A stretch of 11,817 bases of DNA from NCBI GenBank assembly GCA_910578765.1, contig CAJTRW010000016.1, forward strand, positions 1-11,817, given 5' to 3'. Of this stretch, positions 5,487 to 11,817 are shown in pieces; within the stretch, counting starts at the first letter, position 1, and each line of letters opens with the position of its first letter. This stretch comes from an uncultured Christensenella sp. GTDB taxonomy: Bacteria; Bacillota; Clostridia; Christensenellales; Borkfalkiaceae. The notes beneath the pieces were generated by a model. The model ran no database searches. It was not told where the DNA came from and worked only from the letters and a program-made list of their open reading frames with translations. Both the position numbers and the translations under genes were made by a program.

Positions 5487-8400
5487 TTACTCAATAAACT
5501 TTATATCTTCCAAATTGATAAATACGCTCAATTCCGCAAGAAGTCCGCGACAGTAATTAACGCCGGTCGGAAACAAAAATTTTTGTTTGCCGCGTACTAT
5601 TTTACAGACCGACTCGCCCTCGTAATTGTAAAGCGTATTTATAAACTCTTCGAAATTTTCGTCTGCGACGGAAGTCGCATTCAACCATAATACCGATTTA
5701 TGACTCCGTACGTCTGTAACGGCGTCCGTCCGCTCCTGCGTTTCCATGGGAATAATTTCATCAATTATGAGAGAAACACCCTTTTCCGCGTCGACGTCGA
5801 GCTTTCCTCTGACCTTTACTATCCTGTCGTTGATTATTTCGGCTTTATACTTTTCGTAAGCCGAAGGGAAACACACACACTCTACGCTGCCGTATACGTC
5901 TTCTAATGTCATAAACGCCATATATGTTCCCGTACGTTTAGTCATGGTACGTCTGTACGACGCTATTATGCCTGCCATAGTAATACGCATTCCGTCTGAA
6001 ATGCGGTTAAACGTTCTGTTTCCATCCTCGTCCTCTACATAATCGTCGAAAAACGAACAGTCGAACGTACAATCGGGAAAAGCGTGAACGTACTTTTCGA
6101 ACGGGTGACCGCTTACGTACACACCGAGAACCTGCTTCTCTTTGGAAAGCTTTTCGTTCAGCTCGTATTCGGCTATATCGGGATATGCGACCTCCAACTT
6201 TTCTTCGCCGAGAATATCGCCGAACAAATTCATCTGCGCGCTGTTGCGTTGCTTATTGATTGTTTTGGCTTTATTGCACAGAGGCTCGTAGATTTCTTCC
6301 AGTTGCGACCGCTTTACCCCCATGGCATCGAACGCGCCGGAAAGTATGAGCCCCTCCACAAGACGGGAGTTGAGAACGCTTATACAGCGCGAAACGAAAT
6401 CGGGAAAATCTTTGAAATCACCGTTTTTGTTCCTTTCTTCTATAACAGCGTCGATAACCGCCTGACCTGCGCCCTTTAACGCGGAAAGACCGAAACGAAC
6501 GCCGTCGTTTTCTACAGTGAAAACCGTCTTACTTTTGTTAATATCCGGAGGAAGAACCTTATATCCTTTCTCTTTGAGGTACAGGACGTATTTGGTTATC
6601 TCGTCTATTTTATTCAAGCGGTTATTTAAAAGCGCGCATATAAACTCTTTGCAATAATATTTTTTAAGCCAAGCCGTCTGATATGCAAGCGTTGCATATG
6701 CGGCTGCGTGCGATTTATTAAACGCATACGACGCAAAATTTTCCATATCGCCGAAAATTTTATTTGCGACGTTTACCGAAATACCGTTCTTCTTGCACCC
6801 GACAATTTCGCTTCCGTTGGTATCGCTTATACCGCCGTTGATAAACTTTTCCTTTTGCGCCATCAAAGTCTTTTTGTCTTTTTTACCCATTGCGCGGCGC
6901 ACGAGGTCGGCTTCGCCGAGTGAGAAACCGCCGAGATCCTGGAAGATCTGCATGACCTGTTCCTGATAGACAGGTATACCGTAAGTGACTTTTAATATTT
7001 TTTCTTCCTGAGGACAGTCGTATTTTATTTCTTCCTGACCGTGCTTTCTGCGACAGAAAGAGTCGATAAACTGCATAGGTCCGGGGCGGTAAAGCGAAAC
7101 CCCCGCTATCAAATCTTCAAGACAGTCGGGACGCAGGTTTTTCATGAAGCGCTTCATACCGCCGGCTTCGAGCTGGAACACTCCGTCGGTGTCACCTTCG
7201 GAAATAAGCGAGTAGGCGCCGCCGTCCGAATAACCTATCTTATTAAAGTCTATTATTTTACCGTAATTTTCGTTAATATAGTCGCAGCATTTTTTTATAT
7301 CGGTAAGAGTAACCAACGCCAAAAAGTCCATTTTCAGCATACCGAGCGACTCTATTTCCTTTGCAACGTACTGGGTGGTTATGTCCTCGCCGTTTCTCGA
7401 AAGCGGTACGTTATCGGCTATACGCTTCTGACATATTACCACGCCCGCCGCATGAATACCCGTCTGGCGCGGCATTCCTTCTATTTTAAGCGCCATATCG
7501 ATAACGCGGCGCAGGGAATCGTCCGTTTCGTAAATTTCGCAAAACTCGCTGTTACGCATTGCGCTCAGCTCGTTAAGTTTTTCTCTGAGTTCGGCTTTTT
7601 TGTCTTCGTCCTGCTCGGCGTCAATCTTTTTGCGCACTCCGTCCAAGCGCCTGCCCAGCAAATCGCTTATTGAAGTTTTTCCGTCCATTATTTTGGTTAT
7701 CCTGTCCGTTTCCGAATAGGGCACGCGCATAACTCTACCGACGTCTTTAATGGAGTTTTTCGCCGCCATAGTACCGAACGTTACTATCTGGCAGACATTT
7801 TCCGCGCCGTATTTTCTACGCACGTATTCTATTGTCTCCTCACGCCTGTCCGTACAAAAGTCTATATCGAAGTCGGGCATGGAAACGCGGTCGGGGTTCA
7901 AAAATCTTTCGAAAAGCAAATCGTATTGAAGCGGTTCCACATCGGTAATGCCTATAGAATACGCAACTATTGAACTGACGCCAGAGCCGCGCCCGGGGCC
8001 TACGGGAATTGCGTTTTTCTTAGACCAGTTAATGAAGTCCCAAACTACAAGATAGTAGTCGGCGTAACCCATACTGCAAATAATACCCAGCTCGTATTCC
8101 GCGCGGGAAAGCTCCTTCTCTGTCGGTGTGCCGTACCGCGTTTTAAGCCCCTCGGCAGTCAGCTTTCTCAGGTATTCTTCAGCCGTACTGCCGTCCTCGG
8201 GCGTATATGTGGGAATAAGCGTATTGTCTTTTTCCGGATATCCCTTTTTATTTAAATTGAATGCAGGCTCTGTAACCTTGTCCGCAATGGCGCGCGTATT
8301 GGAAATAGCCTTCGGCAAGTTGGGAAACAGCGCAGCCATTTCGTCACCCGTTTTAAAATAAAACTCGTCCGTGGCAAACTTCATGCGCTTGGGGTCGTCC

Positions 8401-9074
8401 AACTGCTTTTTCATCTGAATACACATGAGAACGTCCTGCATTTCCGCATCGCTTTTGGAAAGATAATGCACGTCGTTCGTCGCGACGAGTTCGACACCTA
8501 TATCGTTGGCAAGACTTACAAGATGCGGCAAAACGCGGCGTTCTTCGTCAATGCCGTGGTCCTGAATTTCGATATAAAAATCTTCTTTGAAAATTTCTTT
8601 GAGATAAAGCGCAAGATTTTTAGCGCCGTCATAATCGCCGGATAAAAGTCTTCTCGGTATGCCGCCCGCAAGACAGGCAGACAGGCATATAACGCCTTCG
8701 CTATGTTCTTTTAAAACCTTATAATCGATTTTGGGTTTATAGTAAAATCCGTCGACGAAAGCCATCGAATCCAGCTGGACGAGATTGATATATCCGCGCC
8801 TGTTCTTGGCAAGCAAAATAAGGTGCTCTGCCGACTGGGAGGTCTTATCGTTCATATCCTCCGTAACGTAAAACTCGCACCCTATTATATATTTAAGACC
8901 TGCGACGGCGGCTTTTTCGGCAAGCTGTAATGTTCCGTACATATTACCGTGGTCGGTAATGCAGACCGTATCGATACCGTTGGTTTTACAATGTTCGATT
9001 AAATTATCTATTTTGCACGCGCCGTCAAGAAGCGAATACTCGGTATGTAAATGTAAATGCACGAAATCTTTCAT
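5487..9074 (-). CDS. dnaE: DNA polymerase III subunit alpha (DnaE)
   Basis: A full-length 1195-residue family C polymerase. The N-terminal PHP domain (about 1-205) keeps the likely metal ligands H8, H10, D17, H42, E67, H84, D201 and H203 (FVHLHLHTEYS, ITDHGNMYG, GCEFYV, NDVHY). It may therefore be an active proofreading exonuclease, unlike the degenerate domain of E. coli. The palm holds PDFDID (400-405) with catalytic D401 and D403, and the third Asp in KMDFLAL (D583). The fingers lie at about 600-830, a tandem helix-hairpin-helix region at about 838-900, a beta-clamp-binding motif QMNLF at 947-951, an OB fold at about 1028-1105, and a further C-terminal domain to 1195. The ATG is 11 bp past the whiA stop, and its GAGG ribosome site overlaps that stop codon. 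In Firmicutes DnaE usually works beside PolC at the fork; polC is not in this window. Confidence 0.97.
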   Translation of the reverse strand: MKDFVHLHLHTEYSLLDGACKIDNLIEHCKTNGIDTVCITDHGNMYGTLQLAEKAAVAGLKYIIGCEFYVTEDMNDKTSQSAEHLILLAKNRRGYINLVQLDSMAFVDGFYYKPKIDYKVLKEHSEGVICLSACLAGGIPRRLLSGDYDGAKNLALYLKEIFKEDFYIEIQDHGIDEERRVLPHLVSLANDIGVELVATNDVHYLSKSDAEMQDVLMCIQMKKQLDDPKRMKFATDEFYFKTGDEMAALFPNLPKAISNTRAIADKVTEPAFNLNKKGYPEKDNTLIPTYTPEDGSTAEEYLRKLTAEGLKTRYGTPTEKELSRAEYELGIICSMGYADYYLVVWDFINWSKKNAIPVGPGRGSGVSSIVAYSIGITDVEPLQYDLLFERFLNPDRVSMPDFDIDFCTDRREETIEYVRRKYGAENVCQIVTFGTMAAKNSIKDVGRVMRVPYSETDRITKIMDGKTSISDLLGRRLDGVRKKIDAEQDEDKKAELREKLNELSAMRNSEFCEIYETDDSLRRVIDMALKIEGMPRQTGIHAAGVVICQKRIADNVPLSRNGEDITTQYVAKEIESLGMLKMDFLALVTLTDIKKCCDYINENYGKIIDFNKIGYSDGGAYSLISEGDTDGVFQLEAGGMKRFMKNLRPDCLEDLIAGVSLYRPGPMQFIDSFCRRKHGQEEIKYDCPQEEKILKVTYGIPVYQEQVMQIFQDLGGFSLGEADLVRRAMGKKDKKTLMAQKEKFINGGISDTNGSEIVGCKKNGISVNVANKIFGDMENFASYAFNKSHAAAYATLAYQTAWLKKYYCKEFICALLNNRLNKIDEITKYVLYLKEKGYKVLPPDINKSKTVFTVENDGVRFGLSALKGAGQAVIDAVIEERNKNGDFKDFPDFVSRCISVLNSRLVEGLILSGAFDAMGVKRSQLEEIYEPLCNKAKTINKQRNSAQMNLFGDILGEEKLEVAYPDIAEYELNEKLSKEKQVLGVYVSGHPFEKYVHAFPDCTFDCSFFDDYVEDEDGNRTFNRISDGMRITMAGIIASYRRTMTKRTGTYMAFMTLEDVYGSVECVCFPSAYEKYKAEIINDRIVKVRGKLDVDAEKGVSLIIDEIIPMETQERTDAVTDVRSHKSVLWLNATSVADENFEEFINTLYNYEGESVCKIVRGKQKFLFPTGVNYCRGLLAELSVFINLEDIKFIE

Positions 9075-9085
9075 TTTGTTTTCCT

Positions 9086-10042
9086 CTAATCCCTGCCCAA
9101 AGATTTTGCCAGTTCAAGGATTTTTCTCATTCTGTGGTTTATGCAGCTTTTGGAAATATTAAGCCTTTCGGCAAGCTCCTGCAAGCTGGCGTTTTTGTCT
9201 GCAAGCCGCGCCGCGGCAACATCGAAAAATTTTTTATCGAGGCTTTGAAGCCCCACCGTCTCGTTTATTACCTCAATTGCGCGAACCTGATTGACGGACG
9301 CCTTTACCGATTTGTCGATATTGGATACGGAACAATTATTTACCCTGTTTTCGTTATTCGTTTTGTCCTTGTACTCGACAAGCCTGTCAAACTTTTCAAG
9401 GCAATTTTCCGCGCCGAGCAAATTTAAAATATCCGAAATAACCTCTTTACTTTTTACGTACACGACCGCGCTTTCCTTTCGCGTCACAAGCTTTGCGAGT
9501 ATTTCAAAATAACAGAGCAAATCGCTAAATTCGCCGGCAACGGATTTATTGAAAAAAACGACCTCGAAATGATAGCCCGTCTTACTGTAAACGCTCTCCT
9601 CGGGAAGCGTACAACTTCCGCCGCCTAGAAACGCGCCCTTCAGATAAGCGGTTTTACAACAATCGTTGCGAATAATTTCTCCGTCTATCCCCATATTAAT
9701 AAATTTATTGGCTCCGTCAACGCCGATAATACCCGCTTCAGCCAAAAAATTCCGAGCTTCTTCACCGAGACACTCGAAGGTAAGCTTATCGCGTCCGCTT
9801 AAAACGTCGAACTTGGCGCCCGCGACGGTTACGTGCAGCCCGAAAGAAGTTTCCAACAAGTCCGAGATATATTCCGCAACGCTTTCGTTTTCGGTAACTA
9901 TTTCAAATCCGCCCCGTCCGCCGCGTGAAATTATACTTCCGCTTGTCCTTATAAACGCGGAAAGCACGGCAAGCTTACAGCACCTGCCGTCAACGGGTAA
10001 AGAAATTATTTCGTTTTTTATTTCTTCGGTAAAGTTATGCAT
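9086..10042 (-). CDS. whiA: DNA-binding protein WhiA
   Basis: A 318-residue WhiA, a DNA-binding regulator that is conserved in Gram-positives and linked to sporulation in actinomycetes and to cell division and chromosome segregation in Bacillus. The start is the ATG at 10042, because MHNFTEEIKNEI aligns with the usual WhiA beginning; the frame upstream is only read-through of the overlapping PHP gene. The N-terminal region has the family CCKLAVLSAFIRTSGSI stretch (21-37). A degenerate LAGLIDADG-like motif, YLKGAFLGGGSC, is at 133-144. The conserved NRVNNCSVSNIDKSV is at 232-246. A C-terminal helix-turn-helix is at about 286-308 (LQELAERLNISKSCINHRM). The start lies one base after the PHP stop (TAAAATG) with no visible Shine-Dalgarno site, so it probably depends on reinitiation. 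The usual upstream neighbours rapZ and yvcK are absent. Confidence 0.95.
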   Translation of the reverse strand: MHNFTEEIKNEIISLPVDGRCCKLAVLSAFIRTSGSIISRGGRGGFEIVTENESVAEYISDLLETSFGLHVTVAGAKFDVLSGRDKLTFECLGEEARNFLAEAGIIGVDGANKFINMGIDGEIIRNDCCKTAYLKGAFLGGGSCTLPEESVYSKTGYHFEVVFFNKSVAGEFSDLLCYFEILAKLVTRKESAVVYVKSKEVISDILNLLGAENCLEKFDRLVEYKDKTNNENRVNNCSVSNIDKSVKASVNQVRAIEVINETVGLQSLDKKFFDVAAARLADKNASLQELAERLNISKSCINHRMRKILELAKSLGRD

Positions 10043-10043
10043 T

Positions 10044-10820
10044 TTACAGATTTTTAGTTTTATATTCGGCAAACCTGAATTTAGGAAGCCTACCCTCAAT
10101 ATTGTCGATTTGTCCGAGAGATATGTCTGCTTCGGCAAGCAATTCCTCGGCAATTTTAGTGTCGCCCACCCTGTCTGCGGAATGCGCGTCGGAGTCTATA
10201 ACAAACCTAACGCCGGTCGACGCCATAAGATTAAGCTCCTCGGCGGAAACATGGCGTTTTTTTGTGTTTATTTCAATATAAGTACCGTAATCCGCACAGC
10301 ACTTGGCAACCTCCGAAAGATTGCAATAACATTTGTAATTTATATGCGTCAAAATATCGATAGGATTATTTTTTATTGCATTTACGTATGCCTTGGTCGT
10401 GCACTCCACAACTTTTTCCGACGGTTTTTTGCCCAGCTTGTACGCGCAATAATTTTTTAACATTATATTGTACATGTCGGACAACCGCCTGTATTTCAAC
10501 ACCTCGTGTATACCGCAAAGATAGATATCGAAATATTGCAAATCTTCGCGCTTCATATCGGTGTCACCGTCAAGCGAAATCAAATTGCTTTCCATGCCCA
10601 TAAGCACTTTAATGCCGGTTAAACGCTCCGCCTCGTTTATCTCCGCGCGTAAATCGGGCAGTTTTTTTCTTTTCAGCCCGAAAATCAAATGATTAAATCC
10701 GTGGTCGGTTATCGCTATCTGCTTTAAGCCCTTTGACTTTGCCGCAGAGGCGTTTTCCAAAACCGTATTCTTCCCGTGGGAATAAGGCGTATGCGTATGA
10801 TAGTCAGCTGTCAGCTCCAT
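10044..10820 (-). CDS. PHP-domain phosphoesterase (YcdX / histidinol-phosphatase-like)
   Basis: A 258-residue stand-alone PHP (polymerase and histidinol phosphatase) protein. All nine ligands expected for a trinuclear metal site of the YcdX type are present: H8 and H10 (DYHTHTPYSHG), H15, H40 (ITDHG), E77, H105, H159, D211 and H213 (DSDAH). It should be a cytoplasmic metal-dependent phosphatase. A gene of this type commonly sits between murB and rapZ/yvcK/whiA in clostridia, but its physiological substrate is unclear. Histidinol phosphate is possible, though there is no his operon context. The ATG overlaps the end of murB by 17 bp and has its own AGGAG site (AGGAGATTTTAATG) inside murB. It ends one base before whiA, so it is translationally coupled on both sides. 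Confidence 0.88.
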   Translation of the reverse strand: MELTADYHTHTPYSHGKNTVLENASAAKSKGLKQIAITDHGFNHLIFGLKRKKLPDLRAEINEAERLTGIKVLMGMESNLISLDGDTDMKREDLQYFDIYLCGIHEVLKYRRLSDMYNIMLKNYCAYKLGKKPSEKVVECTTKAYVNAIKNNPIDILTHINYKCYCNLSEVAKCCADYGTYIEINTKKRHVSAEELNLMASTGVRFVIDSDAHSADRVGDTKIAEELLAEADISLGQIDNIEGRLPKFRFAEYKTKNL

Positions 10821-11733
10821 TAAAATCTCCTATGTAGACAACTTCTTCTTCAAGACGAATTTTTGCGCGCTTGAAAACTCTGCTTTTAACCTCTGCGATA
10901 AGCGCATAAACATCCGAAGATTTATCTCCCGTATTTATAATAAAATTTGCATGCTGTGCGCTTACCTGCGCGCAACCTAACTTTAAACCTTTCAGCCCCG
11001 CGTCTTCGATAAGTTTACCTGCGCTCAATCCGTCCGGATTTTTAAAAACACATCCGCAGCTTTTGCCTTTTGGCTGTATACTGCGCTTTTTTAGAAAGAA
11101 GTCGATATTGTCCTTTACGGTTTCGCTGTCGGAACGGTCTAAATTGAGGCAACAACCCGTAATTATACCGTTTATGTCACGCATAATACTGTATTTATAG
11201 TCAAAATTGCAGTCATTATTTGAAAATGTGCGCAATTTGCCGTCATAAAACTTTACCGCGGAAACTCTGCCGCCTATAAATTTTCCGTCAGCTCCGCCGT
11301 TCATTAATACAAGTCCGCCGACGGTTGCGGGAATCCCCGCAAGAAATTCAAGCCCGCTTAAACCGTGCGTGACACAAAAATGCAAAAGCGCCGTAACGGT
11401 TGTACCGGAGCGGCAAAAGACGCCGTCCTGCGCCGTCTTTTTTATTCCGATAAGCCGTTTCGTGCTTATAACCGCACCGTGAATCGCACCGTCCGCGGCA
11501 AGAATATTCGACCCGTTACCGATAATATATATTTTTTTATTATCCGAAGTCAGCTTATCGTAAATAAAAGCGGTTTTAGCCGCGTCGGTCGGGAAATACG
11601 CTTCCTCCGCAAATCCTCCGCACCCGTAAGTAGTATGCTCTGAAAAGCTGAATTTATTAACCGTAAAAACGTCGTTTGGCGAATGCGTGCTTTTATTCCC
11701 GTTACTCAAAGCGGTACCCCTATATAATAACAT
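10804..11733 (-). CDS. murB: UDP-N-acetylmuramate dehydrogenase (MurB)
   Basis: A FAD/NADPH enzyme that reduces UDP-GlcNAc-enolpyruvate to UDP-MurNAc in peptidoglycan synthesis. It has 309 residues from the ATG at 11733. FAD-binding motifs are YIIGNGSNIL (69-78) and FLAGIPATVGG (130-140). The substrate-domain motif CGCVFKNP (226-233) precedes AGKLIEDAGLKG (238-249), and LEEEVVYIG (294-302) holds the catalytic Glu (E297). It is a short form lacking the E. coli-type insertion. Two active-site positions differ from the usual enzyme: C228 replaces the Ser proton donor, and YKYS (179-182) has Lys for the Arg of YRxS. The start is uncertain. The ATG has no ribosome site and lies inside a promoter-like sequence; a TTG at 11709 (residue 9) follows AGGGG. 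The gene overlaps the next by 17 bp and heads the array within this window. Confidence 0.93.
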   Translation of the reverse strand: MLLYRGTALSNGNKSTHSPNDVFTVNKFSFSEHTTYGCGGFAEEAYFPTDAAKTAFIYDKLTSDNKKIYIIGNGSNILAADGAIHGAVISTKRLIGIKKTAQDGVFCRSGTTVTALLHFCVTHGLSGLEFLAGIPATVGGLVLMNGGADGKFIGGRVSAVKFYDGKLRTFSNNDCNFDYKYSIMRDINGIITGCCLNLDRSDSETVKDNIDFFLKKRSIQPKGKSCGCVFKNPDGLSAGKLIEDAGLKGLKLGCAQVSAQHANFIINTGDKSSDVYALIAEVKSRVFKRAKIRLEEEVVYIGDFNGADS

Positions 11734-11752
11734 TTTTTTTATTTTTTATCAA
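11724..11752 (-). promoter_or_regulatory. candidate promoter of the murB-whiA-dnaE array
   Basis: On the minus strand TTGATA (11752-11747), a 17-bp A-rich spacer and TATTAT (11729-11724) form a reasonable sigma-A promoter in the AT-rich region ahead of murB. The spacer contains the ATG at 11733, so if this promoter is used, MurB must start downstream, probably at the TTG at 11709. The rest of the stretch to 11817 is AT-rich and shows no gene. Confidence 0.5.
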
Positions 11753-11817
11753 TTATTTAAGCAGATTTTTTAATATATTTATATCTGTCTAAAAGTTTTT
11801 TTGTGTTGTATATAGAG

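Noticed and set aside
7041..7673. 210-codon open frame on the plus strand opposite dnaE
   Set aside because: It lies wholly antisense to conserved DnaE motifs and has no start-site signals; a shadow frame.
10043..10153. 37-residue N-terminal extension of WhiA
   Set aside because: It overlaps the end of the PHP gene in another frame, and WhiA homology begins at MHNFTEEIKNE; the ATG at 10042 is the better start.
9666..10460. 264-codon open frame on the plus strand across whiA and the PHP gene
   Set aside because: It spans the junction of two well-supported minus-strand genes and its translation has no recognisable features.

Overview
The window looks like a chromosomal segment of a Clostridia-type member of the Bacillota (Firmicutes). 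The evidence is whiA, dnaE and pfkA in series on one strand, a DnaD-family replication protein, AGGAG-type ribosome binding sites, near-consensus sigma-A promoters and moderate GC content. I cannot place it more finely. Nothing resembles a phage, insertion sequence or CRISPR array, so this is core chromosome with some lineage-specific edits.

Layout, left to right. (1) Position 2-868, plus strand: the 3' part of a DnaD-domain replication-initiation gene whose start lies outside the window. It ends in a perfectly palindromic, probably bidirectional terminator. (2) 912-1265 and 1361-2269, minus strand: a small zinc-ribbon membrane protein with its own strong promoter, and a cation diffusion facilitator transporter. 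(3) 2356-2431, plus strand: tRNA-Thr(GGT) with a consensus promoter and a terminator. Its promoter overlaps, face to face, a candidate promoter for the transporter. (4) 2463-2571: a non-coding stretch with two nested or adjacent inverted repeats. (5) 2586-3362, minus: an unrecognised protein with a four-cysteine cluster, a VKE-repeat linker and a basic tail. (6) 3425-4348, minus: a PfkB-family sugar-phosphate kinase. (7) 4410-11733, minus: a long array transcribed in the order murB, PHP-domain phosphatase, whiA, dnaE, pfkA, closed by a hairpin terminator at 4378-4406.

The murB-PHP-whiA-dnaE run is tightly packed (17-bp overlap, 1-bp gap, 11-bp gap), so it is very probably one translationally coupled operon. 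It joins peptidoglycan precursor synthesis (MurB), a PHP phosphoesterase, the division-linked regulator WhiA and a DNA polymerase III alpha subunit. pfkA follows after 114 bp with its own promoter and a structured leader. Compared with the arrangement usual in clostridia, rapZ and yvcK are missing between the PHP gene and whiA, and pyk does not follow pfkA. A second sugar-phosphate kinase of the unrelated PfkB family comes next instead.

The most interesting points are these: the DnaD-type protein carries a C-terminal coiled coil and CxxC...CxC module like the N-terminal helicase-binding module of DnaI/DnaC loaders, with no ATPase gene following; MurB has Lys and Cys where the canonical catalytic-site Arg and Ser are expected; the cysteine-cluster protein is unrecognised; and the tRNA and transporter promoters interlock.
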